Of a stretch of 37,347 nt of DNA, positions 1 to 7,099 are shown piece after piece (the stretch's first letter is position 1; each line of letters begins with the position of its first letter). Source of the DNA: Ammoniphilus sp. YIM 78166 (GTDB lineage: Bacteria > Bacillota > Bacilli > Aneurinibacillales > RAOX-1); assembly GCF_004522215.1 (NCBI RefSeq), contig NZ_SDLR01000014.1, positions 1 through 37,347 of the forward strand, read 5' to 3'. The notes beneath the pieces were generated by a model. That model saw only the letters and a program-made list of their open reading frames with translations, had not been told where the DNA came from and did not search any database. The position numbers and the translations under genes are program-made.

Positions 1-1
1 C

Positions 2-685
2 ATTAGCCCCTACTTATTTCCAACGCTTGCGATATTGGATCCGTCTCTCACTTTGGGGTTGCCTCAAGGACTTACAGCAGCGACAGGCATGGATGCCTTA
101 ACTCATGCCATTGAATCCTATACTTCCAAGATGGCTAGTCCTGTTAGTCAGGGATTTGCCCTACACGCGATTAAAATGATAGGGGAAAACCTAACGAAAT
201 CTTATTTTGTCGGAACGAACTTAGAAAATCGAGAAAATATGCTTGTAGCTTCCATGATGGCCGGGGTAGCCTTTGCCCAATCCCGCTTGGGCAATGTGCA
301 TGCGATTTCCCACACGTTCGGAGGGGTGTTTAATATTCCTCATGGCATTGCCAATGCCGCTCTGCTACCTTTTGTCATGAAATTCAATCTGCCGGCATGT
401 CCGGAGAAGTACAGAGATATCGCTGTCGCATTAGGAAAAGATGTCAGCGGATTATCAGTGACGGAGGCGGCTGAAAAAGCCATTGACGCCGTTATCGAGA
501 TGAATCGGGCGATGCAAATTCCGCTTAATATCAAAGAATTGGGTGTTTCCCTAGAAGCCTTGCCGAAATTAGTAGAGGACTCGATGCGAAGCGGAAACGT
601 GCTAGCCAACCCTAGACTGACTAGGGCTGCCGACATTCAGAGGATCATTGAGAAGGCTTATGAGGGGAGTTTAACAGAGTATTAA
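2..685 (+). CDS. iron-containing alcohol dehydrogenase, 3' part
   Basis: This is the C-terminal part of a group III (iron-dependent) alcohol dehydrogenase, which oxidises an alcohol or diol with NAD(P). The frame is open to the left edge of the window, so the start is missing. The iron-binding region is visible: GMDALTHAIE, then HAISHTFGG, then PHGIANA, each supplying a histidine typical of the family. The C-terminal helical domain is complete and ends normally. The substrate cannot be told from this part (1,3-propanediol, lactaldehyde and butanol dehydrogenases share the fold). No terminator follows directly. Confidence 0.93.
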   Translation: MSPYLFPTLAILDPSLTLGLPQGLTAATGMDALTHAIESYTSKMASPVSQGFALHAIKMIGENLTKSYFVGTNLENRENMLVASMMAGVAFAQSRLGNVHAISHTFGGVFNIPHGIANAALLPFVMKFNLPACPEKYRDIAVALGKDVSGLSVTEAAEKAIDAVIEMNRAMQIPLNIKELGVSLEALPKLVEDSMRSGNVLANPRLTRAADIQRIIEKAYEGSLTEY

Positions 686-1099
686 AGAATTGAATACCAT
701 TGCAGGTGCAAAGGATGGATCATCTCACATTCAGTTTTACATGGCTTTATATCTAAATCAAAATAAGACAATCTTTGAAATAGCATGTGAGTTCGAGTGT
801 GATTTATAAAACGGGGGGATCGCATAGAGGGCATCGAGATGGGTTGTAATTATTAGTGGTAAAAGTCCATTTATCCGAAAAAAATAGAGGAAAAAAAGCA
901 AAATAAGTGGAGAATCGACAACTAAAGCTTCAATATAGCTTGTAAATTTGTTTTTCAGAGCTAATAGCTGGATTTTTTCCACCTACAAGATGAAATCCTA
1001 CTCTATGTTAATCAGTAGGTGGAGAATGTCCGTTTATTTATTCTTGCTTCCATTTTAGATGTTTACTATTAGTGGACTTTTGCTCATTTTGTCTTTAAA

Positions 1100-1119
1100 A
1101 ATACCCTAGAGGGGGTATT
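1100..1119. promoter_or_regulatory. CsoR-like palindrome without an attached gene
   Basis: AATACCC and GGGTATT form a 7-bp inverted repeat around a TAGAGG centre. The shape (TACCC, short centre, GGGGGTA) resembles operators of CsoR/FrmR-family repressors that control copper or sulfur genes in Bacillales. No copper, sulfur or csoR gene is next to it, so it is either a relic or a coincidence. Confidence 0.3.
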
Positions 1120-1156
1120 ATTAGCTTAGTCATGTTCACTAATGCAGATAAAATTA

Positions 1157-1200
1157 AAACTGGACTTTTTCCAATATAACAGTTGGAGAAAGTCCAGTTT
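1157..1200. terminator. long inverted repeat, terminator-like
   Basis: AAACTGGACTTTTTCCAA (1157-1174) pairs with TTGGAGAAAGTCCAGTTT (1183-1200) with one mismatch and an 8-base loop, followed by TTTAT. It could end plus-strand transcription coming from the alcohol dehydrogenase, although it lies 470 bases downstream. It could equally be a miniature mobile hairpin, since the TGGACTTTT motif recurs in fragments nearby. Confidence 0.45.
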
Positions 1201-1251
1201 TTATGATGTTAACTGCGAATTTTCATGTGCTTTGTAAACGGACTTGCGCCT

Positions 1252-1280
1252 TTAAACGAAAGCCGTCCTAATTGGACGGC
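1252..1280 (-). terminator. terminator of the tRNA array
   Basis: GCCGTCC (1262-1268) and GGACGGC (1274-1280) form a 7-bp stem with a 5-base loop. Read on the minus strand it is followed by TTTCGTTT. It lies just past the last tRNA relic, where the minus-strand tRNA transcript should end. Confidence 0.6.
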
Positions 1281-1297
1281 TGCTTTCCTTCTATGTA

Positions 1298-1420
1298 TGG
1301 TGGAGCATAGCGTAATCGAACCGCTCTACCAATTGAAATTGAGCTAAGCCGGCGTATGGTGCCCCCTACGGGGACTACAATCGAATTCCAACGAGATGCT
1401 AATCGGAGTAGTGGGAATTC
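1298..1420 (-). pseudogene. two decayed tRNA genes
   Basis: On the minus strand, 1298-1352 keeps a D-arm (TTAGCTCAATT, then a 6-base insertion, then GGTAGAGC), a T-loop TTCGAT and a CCA end after ATGCTCC, but the anticodon arm is missing and the 5' acceptor strand does not match. A second relic, about 1357-1420, keeps a T-loop-like TTCGATT and a CCA end but no recognisable anticodon arm. Neither can fold as a tRNA. They lie on the 3' side of tRNA-Val in the same array, so the array has lost at least two members. Confidence 0.55.
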
Positions 1421-1426
1421 AGTATA

Positions 1427-1503
<77 letters not shown>

Positions 1504-1508
1504 GAAAA

Positions 1509-1597
1509 TGGCGGAGGAAGTAGGATTCGAACCCACGTGAGCTTGCACTCTAACGGTTTTCAAGACCGCCCCGTTATGACCACTTCGGTATTCCTCC
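1509..1597 (-). tRNA. tRNA-Ser (TGA)
   Basis: Acceptor strands GGAGGAA and TTCCTCC pair fully, with the G discriminator expected for serine and an encoded CCA. The anticodon stem is CGGTC with loop TTGAAAA (anticodon TGA). The long class II variable arm (TAGAGTGCAAGCTCACG region) supports serine. It is the middle gene of the array, five bases from tRNA-Val. Confidence 0.93.
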
Positions 1598-1601
1598 ATA
1601 T

Positions 1602-1676
1602 TGGCTCCTCAGGACGGACTCGAACCGCCAGCCTACCGGTTAACAGCCGGTTGCTCCACCATTGAGCTACTGAGGA
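1602..1676 (-). tRNA. tRNA-Asn (GTT)
   Basis: Acceptor strands TCCTCAG and CTGAGGA pair fully, with a G discriminator and encoded CCA. The anticodon loop CTGTTAA sits on a CCGG/CCGG stem (anticodon GTT, Asn), and the T-loop TTCGAGT is normal. It is the first gene of the minus-strand array. Confidence 0.94.
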
Positions 1677-1791
1677 ATGTCTTATCAACAAGAATGATTA
1701 TATTACAGTCTTAACATATGATCAAAGGTAATTTTCTGGCATGAAAACCAAAGAAAAGATTCTTCACAAGAAACGGTGTAATGATCGACAA

Positions 1792-1864
1792 AAGTAAAGT
1801 GCTCCGCACTTTACTTTGTGACGAGGGACAGTCCCCTACCTGAGGGGGTATCCCTGAAGTAAAC
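1792..1864 (+). repeat. dispersed hairpin repeat, copy 1
   Basis: About 73 bp: a 10-bp hairpin (AGTAAAGTGC 1793-1802, loop TCC, GCACTTTACT 1806-1815), then TTTGTGACGA, a GGGAC-A-GTCCC palindrome, CTACCTGA, and GGGGGTATCC. Copies 2551-2624 and 8954-9024 are closely similar, and a degenerate one follows at 1879. No open frame is conserved, so it is a noncoding dispersed element. Confidence 0.8.
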
Positions 1865-1878
1865 ATTTCTTTTGGTAT

Positions 1879-1945
1879 AGGGCTCCGGCTTTACCGATAG
1901 AAAAGTGAACAGGCTCCTACCTAAGGGGTATCACCGGAGTGACAA
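1879..1945 (+). repeat. dispersed hairpin repeat, degenerate copy
   Basis: This stretch shares the order CTCCGNCTTTAC, a middle CAGGCTCCTACCTAAGGGG and the closing GGTATCACCGGAGTGA with the intact copies, but the first hairpin is lost. It lies 14 bases after copy 1 in the same orientation, so it looks like a decayed tandem neighbour. Confidence 0.5.
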
Positions 1946-2053
1946 AGGCTGTTATTATGATTCTCACAAAAAGATGCCTTATTGTTTATCATCACTACCA
2001 AAATGATCATTTTGGAACTGAATAAAGCAAATCATTCGGTATTACCATTATAT

Positions 2054-2104
2054 GAATACAAAAACTCCTCATCCTTCTTTCGGAAATGAGGACTTTTTGT
2101 ATTC
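2054..2104 (-). terminator. bidirectional terminator of the small winged-helix operon
   Basis: GAATACAAAAA (2054-2064) pairs with TTTTTGTATTC (2094-2104), enclosing CCTCAT/ATGAGG. The long stem with A and T tracts works in both directions. On the minus strand it lies 13 bases after the tiny gene ending at 2117. Confidence 0.75.
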
Positions 2105-2116
2105 TTCCATTAAATT

Positions 2117-2197
2117 TTAAATTAATGCTAGTAATCCATCTTCTGTATTAACCATATCTAAAAATTCCTTAAGGGTGTTTGGTAGTAAGGAATTCAA
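2117..2197 (-). CDS. possible 26-residue microprotein
   Basis: On the minus strand a GGAGGGGG ribosome binding site precedes a TTG codon by six bases. The frame encodes 26 residues, starting MNSLLPNTLKEFL and ending with GLLALI, and stops just before the terminator at 2054-2104. It lies 32 bases downstream of the winged-helix gene, so the two would share a transcript. I recognise no family. The unusually strong binding site is the only real support, and the match may be accidental. Confidence 0.35.
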   Translation of the reverse strand: MNSLLPNTLKEFLDMVNTEDGLLALI

Positions 2198-2229
2198 TGG
2201 ATGCCCCCTCCTTACAAATGCTGTCTTGA

Positions 2230-2427
2230 TTATATTTTCCTTAACGCTTCTCTTCCTTTGGGTGTAATTTCATATTCATTCTTTCCAACTTCATTTATGT
2301 ATCCACTTGATGTTAAAAATGTTAATCGCTCATCGATCCGTGTATCTTCGAGTGCATCGGCTAAGGTAATGGTATCCAAGATTTCATGCTGATTTAAAAG
2401 ATGTAAGATCATTTTGGCTAAAATCAT
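2230..2427 (-). CDS. small winged-helix-like protein (65 aa)
   Basis: The 65-residue product looks like a single winged-helix domain: a helical start (MILAKMILHLL), a recognition-like helix with ITLADALEDTRIDERLTFLTS, and a wing with GKNEYEITPKGREAL. This 'tP.G.eal' ending is common in small MarR/PadR-like or phage-type winged-helix proteins. The ATG at 2427 has AGGAG nine bases upstream. A TATAAT-like -10 lies at 2472-2477 on the same strand, with a poor -35. It probably binds DNA or acts as an adaptor; the target is unknown. Confidence 0.6.
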   Translation of the reverse strand: MILAKMILHLLNQHEILDTITLADALEDTRIDERLTFLTSSGYINEVGKNEYEITPKGREALRKI

Positions 2428-2550
2428 TCAATATTACTCCTATAAACATACTTGGAATTAGGTTTGAAATTGATTATACATTAAGGATTCATATATGAAA
2501 AGAGTAAAAAGATACAATCGAATTACAGTAAGTAAGTTTTGATCGCCACC

Positions 2551-2624
2551 AGTAAAGTGCTCCGCACTTTACATTGAGACGAGGGACAGTCCCCTACCTG
2601 AGGGGGTATTCCCCGAAGTGAGCA
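2551..2624 (+). repeat. dispersed hairpin repeat, copy 2
   Basis: It has the same modules as the copy at 1792: AGTAAAGTGC, loop TCC, GCACTTTAC, then GAGACGAGGGACAGTCCCC, CTACCTGA and GGGGGTATT. It lies between the winged-helix gene and the LysR gene, in the same orientation as the other copies. Confidence 0.8.
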
Positions 2625-2686
2625 TCGAATATTGTCGGGCAGGACAGTGAGCATTTAGAACAGTAGTCATCCGTTGGACGCCTAGG

Positions 2687-3583
2687 CTAGACGCCTGTCG
2701 TATCGTTGATCTCTTTCCTTGAAATTAGCTCGATAAAGCTATTGATTGTCTGGTTTTGATTCTTCCGTGTCAATAAATAGGTGTGTGCAGACGGGAGAGA
2801 GAAGTATGGAAAAGGAATTAAATCAATATTTCCCTTCTCGATCTGGTCTTTCACTGTTGTGAGCGGAAGAAAGGATATGCCCATCCCTTCCTTAATCCAT
2901 TCAATGGAAACGTGTACCTTGTTTACCTTCATGGTTCTCACATTAGATACGTGTCGACGAAGCTGAAATAATAGGTCATCCCAGTATATCGGATGGTTAT
3001 TGGTGAACAGTAAATTTTCTCTGAAGATGTCGTTCGTACTTACCTCTCTTTCATTTCGTACACCCACGCCGTGTGGACCAACGAGAACAATGGGGTCGTT
3101 ATATAGCTCAATGCTTTCCAATTGTTCCTGTACGGCGGGAATTCGGCCAATGCCGATGTCACACTCCTGATTGATCACGCTCGCTACGACTGACCTCGAA
3201 TCCGTCACTTCAATTGTAAACTCTGTTTCTGGACTCACTTTGCGAAACTCTCTAATCCACCTGGGAAGATAGGTTGTTGCAACGAGTGTAGAAACAGAGA
3301 TTTTGATCGTTTCCTGGTAACCTTGAAGACGCCTTGCGACATATTCTACGCTCCCGTTGTAGGTCTCCATAATGGTTTTGGCGTACTCTAAGAATCCAAG
3401 TCCTGTTGGATTTAACTGAACTGACCTACCGACGCGGTCGAACAGCTGAGTTTCGAGCTCGTCTTCAAGATTTTGAATATGAAGCGTGACCGTTGACTGG
3501 GCAAGATGGAGTCTCTCCGCGGTTTTCCTGAAATTTCCCTCCTCTGCAGCCGTTATAAATGTATTTAGCCAACTAAGTTCCAA
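2687..3583 (-). CDS. LysR-family transcriptional regulator
   Basis: The 298-residue length is normal for the family. The N-terminal winged helix-turn-helix is clear (residues 1-60: WLNTFITAAEEGNFRKTAERL, HLAQSTVTLHIQNLEDELETQLFDR in two parts), followed by a linker helix and the two-lobed effector domain (about 90-290). The gene is divergent from the dehydratase operon, with 166 bases between, the standard layout for a LysR protein that controls its neighbour in response to the substrate. In E. coli the equivalent position next to ttdABT is held by TtdR, also LysR type. The ligand is inferred, not seen. Confidence 0.88.
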   Translation of the reverse strand: MELSWLNTFITAAEEGNFRKTAERLHLAQSTVTLHIQNLEDELETQLFDRVGRSVQLNPTGLGFLEYAKTIMETYNGSVEYVARRLQGYQETIKISVSTLVATTYLPRWIREFRKVSPETEFTIEVTDSRSVVASVINQECDIGIGRIPAVQEQLESIELYNDPIVLVGPHGVGVRNEREVSTNDIFRENLLFTNNHPIYWDDLLFQLRRHVSNVRTMKVNKVHVSIEWIKEGMGISFLPLTTVKDQIEKGNIDLIPFPYFSLPSAHTYLLTRKNQNQTINSFIELISRKEINDTTGV

Positions 3584-3621
3584 AGTGATTCCCCTCCTGA
3601 TGACTACGATATTAACACTTT

Positions 3622-3675
3622 TGATCAGTAAAGTCGATCAATCTGTTCATATATAATCATTATACATGAATGATT
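3622..3675. promoter_or_regulatory. LysR-type operator candidates in the divergent region
   Basis: Two inverted repeats lie between the divergent LysR gene and the dehydratase operon: TGATC-N9-GATCA at 3622-3640, and AATCATT-N7-AATGATT at 3655-3675. Both fit the T-N11-A pattern of LysR-type sites loosely. A TATAAT at 3652-3657 overlaps the second one. Autoregulation of the regulator and control of the operon are inferred. Confidence 0.5.
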
Positions 3676-3749
3676 GTTTATTCTATACTTAATTCAAGGG
3701 ACGAACAAGGGATCTTATCGTAAACAAAAAAATAAAAGGATGGTTGAGA

Positions 3750-4592
3750 ATGAGGAACATTTCTGTAGAACAAATTCGTGATGCTGTTGCTGTACTTTGC
3801 TGGGAGGCTTGTTACTACCTGCCAGAAGACATTGTGGAAGGATTCCATAAGGCTCTGGAAACCGAACAATCTCCACTGGGGAAGTCGATCCTTGAGCAGC
3901 TAATTGAAAACGCTCAATTAGCAGCCAAAGAAGACAGACCTTACTGCCACGATACAGGGCTTACCGTTGTTTATGCGGAGGTGGGCCAGGATGTACACAT
4001 CATGGGAGGAGATTTTGAAGCCGCGATTCATGATGGTATTCGAAAAGGCTACAAAGAGGGATACCTTCGTAATTCAATCGTAGGGGACCCATTACTCCGA
4101 GTAAATACAAACGATAATACCCCAGGTGTGATACACACCAGAATCGTTCCTGGTGACAGCATTAAACTAACAGTGCTGCCTAAGGGAGGCGGAAGTGAGA
4201 ATATGAGTGCCATGAAATTCTTGCTCCCTGGAGAAGGGGCGGCAGGCGTGAAGAAATTTGTATTGGACACGATTGAAGCGGCTGGAGGAAGAGCGTGTCC
4301 CCCTATCGTGGTGGGAGTGGGTATCGGCGGGAGCTTCGATAAAGTAACGGAGATTGCAAAAGAAGCCGTACTGCGTGAAGTAGGTGTTTATCATCATGAA
4401 CCGCATATTGCTCAGCTAGAGAAAGAATTATTGGAAGAGATCAACAAGCTGGGTATTGGTCCGCAGGGACTGGGTGGTACGAATACGGCATTATGGGTAG
4501 CTGCTGAAACCTATGGATGCCATATAACAGCTCTTCCAGTTGCCGTAAATATCCAGTGCCATGCTGCACGTAAAAAATCATACGTACTTTAA
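3750..4592 (+). CDS. class I fumarase / L-tartrate dehydratase, alpha subunit
   Basis: The iron-sulfur subunit of a two-subunit hydro-lyase that dehydrates malate/fumarate or L-tartrate. Three cysteines sit where the [4Fe-4S] ligands of the family are expected: C66 (CHDTG), C183 (ACPPIVVG) and C270 (IQCHAARK). The GGGSEN motif near residue 148 is conserved. At 280 residues it has the usual length of the separate alpha subunit. I chose ATG 3750 over the in-frame TTG at 3744 because AAAGGA is nine bases from the ATG and only three from the TTG. The beta subunit follows after 24 bases. Order LysR-alpha-beta-DASS transporter matches E. coli ttdR-ttdABT, which favours tartrate, but fumarase cannot be excluded. 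Confidence 0.88.
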   Translation: MRNISVEQIRDAVAVLCWEACYYLPEDIVEGFHKALETEQSPLGKSILEQLIENAQLAAKEDRPYCHDTGLTVVYAEVGQDVHIMGGDFEAAIHDGIRKGYKEGYLRNSIVGDPLLRVNTNDNTPGVIHTRIVPGDSIKLTVLPKGGGSENMSAMKFLLPGEGAAGVKKFVLDTIEAAGGRACPPIVVGVGIGGSFDKVTEIAKEAVLREVGVYHHEPHIAQLEKELLEEINKLGIGPQGLGGTNTALWVAAETYGCHITALPVAVNIQCHAARKKSYVL

Positions 4593-4616
4593 ATTTGCAA
4601 AAGGAAGGTGCTAAAA

Positions 4617-5177
4617 ATGGCCAAGGTCTATTTACAAACGCCGCTTACGATGGAGGATGTTTTAAATTTACAGGCAGGAGATGAAGTTTTCCTCAATGGA
4701 ATCATATATGTAGCGAGAGACGCAGCCCATAAGCGGTTTCTCGAGCTGTTGGACAAGGGTCACCCCCTTCCTTTGGACCTGAAAAACCATATCATCTTTT
4801 ACGCTGGACCTACACCACCGAAACCCGGACAGGTGATTGGATCCATCGCTCCGACAACGGCTTCCCGGATGGACCCCTATACACCGGCCATGTTTGAATA
4901 TGGGGTCAAGGGTGTGATCGGAAAAGGGCCACGGGGTCAAAAGGTAAAAGATGCGTGCATAGATCACCAAGCCCTTTGTTTTTCTGCCGTTGGCGGACTA
5001 TCCGCCCTCCTAAGTGATAAAATCCAATCCGCAGAAGTAGTTGCATATGAAGATCTGGGCCCAGAAGCCATTCGTCAACTTATTGTTAAGGATTTCCCGG
5101 TTATGGTTGTCTATGATGTACACGGTAATGATCTTTATGAACTGGAGATCGCAAAGTATCGGACCATAGAAAGATAA
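4617..5177 (+). CDS. class I fumarase / L-tartrate dehydratase, beta subunit
   Basis: The C-terminal (TtdB/FumA-C) subunit, 186 residues, the usual size. It supplies the substrate-binding half of the active site: the APTTASRMDPYTP motif (78-90), GVKGVIGKG (96-104) and the closing KDFPVMVVYDVHGND. I chose ATG 4617 because GGAAGG precedes it at a good distance; an in-frame GTG three codons earlier lacks this. It pairs with the alpha subunit encoded just upstream. A terminator-like hairpin follows, before the transporter gene. Confidence 0.88.
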   Translation: MAKVYLQTPLTMEDVLNLQAGDEVFLNGIIYVARDAAHKRFLELLDKGHPLPLDLKNHIIFYAGPTPPKPGQVIGSIAPTTASRMDPYTPAMFEYGVKGVIGKGPRGQKVKDACIDHQALCFSAVGGLSALLSDKIQSAEVVAYEDLGPEAIRQLIVKDFPVMVVYDVHGNDLYELEIAKYRTIER

Positions 5178-5222
5178 TAGAACCCCTTTCAAAAGAATTC
5201 AATTGGTGGTTTATCGCAATGT

Positions 5223-5280
5223 AAAAAGTGGGACTACAACTTTGGTATCCTCATTAGGGGTAGTTCCCATTATTTTTTAT
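5223..5280 (+). terminator. hairpin between dehydratase and transporter genes
   Basis: GGGACTAC (5230-5237) pairs with GTAGTTCCC (5260-5268, one bulged T), preceded by AAAAA and followed by ATTATTTTTTAT. It looks like an intrinsic terminator or attenuator inside the operon, and would lower transporter expression relative to the enzyme. Confidence 0.5.
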
Positions 5281-5304
5281 AACAAAATTTGGAGGGGACT
5301 TTTA

Positions 5305-6939
5305 GTGGAAAAATCAATGATAAAACAAGCGTGGGATAGGAGTTGGGGAGCTCACTGCAAGGTTAAACAGGTATTATCTTTTTCATCTGTTCCTAGAAAA
5401 ACTGAACCCATTGTAGATATGATTAAAAATAAAAATGAGCACTTGCCAGAGAAGCAACCAGCCTATCAGCGTTCTCAGTTGATAGGGTTAGTACTCGGTC
5501 CACTTCTTTTTGCCTTGATCCAAATGTTCTTCTCTCCTGAGGGGCTGGAGAAAAGTGCCGTATCTGTCTTGGCCACTACTGCCTGGGTAGCCGTATGGTG
5601 GATAACAGAGGCCATTCCTATTCCGGTTACCTCTCTATTGCCTCTCATCCTGTTACCGATTACTCAAGCCGTTGGCGGAGCAGCAGTAGCTTCTGCCTAT
5701 GGAGATCCGATTATCTTTCTTTTTTTGGGTGGATTCATGATAGCGCTCGCAATGGAAAAGTGGAATTTGCATAAACGCATTGCGATTTTCATAGTTTCTA
5801 AAGTCGGTGCTAATCCAAAAAGAATTGTGTTAGGCTTTATGATCGCAACCGGCTTCTTATCTATGTGGGTATCCAACACAGCAGCGGTCATGATGATGCT
5901 TCCTATTGGAACAGCGATTACATTCCAAGCGTTGTCGAATATAAGGGAGAGCAAGGATGATAGCCGTTTATTGAGAACGTTCGAGAAAGCGCTTATATTT
6001 GGGATTGGCTTCGCAGGAACGATCGGAGGTTTTGGGACGCTCATCGGAACTCCTCCGAACATCATCTTAGCAGCGACCATTCAAAAATTATATAATGTGG
6101 AAATTACTTTTGCAACTTGGCTATTTTTTGCAGCACCAATCGCTCTTGTCTTAATCGTTTTTACATGGTTCTACCTCGTGAATGTTGCCTTTCGCGTTAA
6201 ACTTCAAGAACTTCCAGGCGGAAAGAGATTGATCGAGGAAGAACGAAGCAAGCTTGGCAAAATGAGTTATGAAGAGAAATGCGTATTTTCCCTGTTTCTG
6301 TTTGCTGCATTCATGTGGATTTCAAGAACCTATTTATGGACAGACTTGATTCCTGGCATCAGTGATACCATGATTGCTATCTTTGTCGGGATTCTATTGT
6401 TCTTGATTCCTTCAAAGACGAAAGGCGGTAAACTGTTGGATTGGGATGTTTCACGTGAACTGCCCTGGGGAGTGCTCTTGCTCTTTGGAGGGGGTTTAGC
6501 GATTGCAGGAGGATTTAAAGAAACAGGATTGGCTGACTGGATTGGACAGCAATTGACTGTGCTTGAGGGTATGAATCTCATACTTACTATACTCCTGACA
6601 ACGGCTTTAATCCTATTTTTGACTGAAATTACGTCTAACATGGCTACTGCTACCATGATTCTGCCCATTTTGGCATCTCTTTCACTTGCTATTAATGTTC
6701 ATCCATTTGCCTTGATGATACCTGCAGCAATGGCTTCCAATTGTGCCTTTATGTTACCCGTCGGGACCCCTCCAAATGCCATTATTTATGCCACTGAAAA
6801 AATAACCATTTCTGAAATGGTGAGGTCTGGATTCTGGATTAATATTTTGGCCATTATTCTTATTGTCGGTGCTGTATATCTGATTCTACCAGCCATCATG
6901 AACATCGACTTAACGGTTTTCCCTAGCGATTTCAGATAG
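5305..6939 (+). CDS. DASS/SLC13-family carboxylate transporter
   Basis: A divalent-anion:sodium-symporter family permease that moves di- or tricarboxylates across the cytoplasmic membrane, either with sodium or by exchange. The 544-residue product has a roughly 60-residue soluble N-terminus, then about a dozen membrane segments. Two family hairpin signatures are visible: WVSNTAAVMMMLPIGTA and, in the second repeat, EITSNMATATMILP followed by FMLPVGTPPNAIIYAT. The first repeat also has GTLIGTPPNIIL. I chose GTG 5305 because GGAGGGG lies seven bases upstream; the open frame continues to 5203 without such a site. Its place after alpha and beta subunits matches ttdT, the E. coli tartrate:succinate antiporter. 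Confidence 0.87.
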   Translation: MEKSMIKQAWDRSWGAHCKVKQVLSFSSVPRKTEPIVDMIKNKNEHLPEKQPAYQRSQLIGLVLGPLLFALIQMFFSPEGLEKSAVSVLATTAWVAVWWITEAIPIPVTSLLPLILLPITQAVGGAAVASAYGDPIIFLFLGGFMIALAMEKWNLHKRIAIFIVSKVGANPKRIVLGFMIATGFLSMWVSNTAAVMMMLPIGTAITFQALSNIRESKDDSRLLRTFEKALIFGIGFAGTIGGFGTLIGTPPNIILAATIQKLYNVEITFATWLFFAAPIALVLIVFTWFYLVNVAFRVKLQELPGGKRLIEEERSKLGKMSYEEKCVFSLFLFAAFMWISRTYLWTDLIPGISDTMIAIFVGILLFLIPSKTKGGKLLDWDVSRELPWGVLLLFGGGLAIAGGFKETGLADWIGQQLTVLEGMNLILTILLTTALILFLTEITSNMATATMILPILASLSLAINVHPFALMIPAAMASNCAFMLPVGTPPNAIIYATEKITISEMVRSGFWINILAIILIVGAVYLILPAIMNIDLTVFPSDFR

Positions 6940-7036
6940 ATTGCATCAGTAGGTGAGAGGTGTATGTACATAAAAGCGCGATACACAGGATAAAGCTTAA
7001 GTCATACAAGGGTGATACTGTTTGGTCAAGCTAGAG

Positions 7037-7069
7037 GGGTCGCTGCATAAATTTGCGACCCTTATTTTG
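7037..7069 (+). terminator. terminator after the transporter gene
   Basis: GGGTCGC (7037-7043) and GCGACCC (7055-7061) form a stem, followed by TTATTTTG. It separates the transporter gene from the FAA-hydrolase gene, which may still be reached by read-through. Confidence 0.65.
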
Positions 7070-7099
7070 TGAATATTCTTAATTTGGAGATGATTTCTA

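Larger units (their letters stand above)
686..1251. other. gene-poor AT-rich stretch
   Basis: I see no convincing gene here. A 74-codon minus-strand frame (758-982) is hydrophobic and AT-rich and is not supported by a clear ribosome binding site. The stretch holds several scattered variants of a short TGGACTTTT/GTCCA-type motif, one CsoR-like palindrome and one long inverted repeat, both listed separately. It looks like decayed intergenic or mobile sequence. Confidence 0.5.

Noticed and set aside
758..982. Hydrophobic 74-codon frame on the minus strand
   Set aside because: Low-complexity, AT-rich, no clear ribosome binding site and no recognised family.
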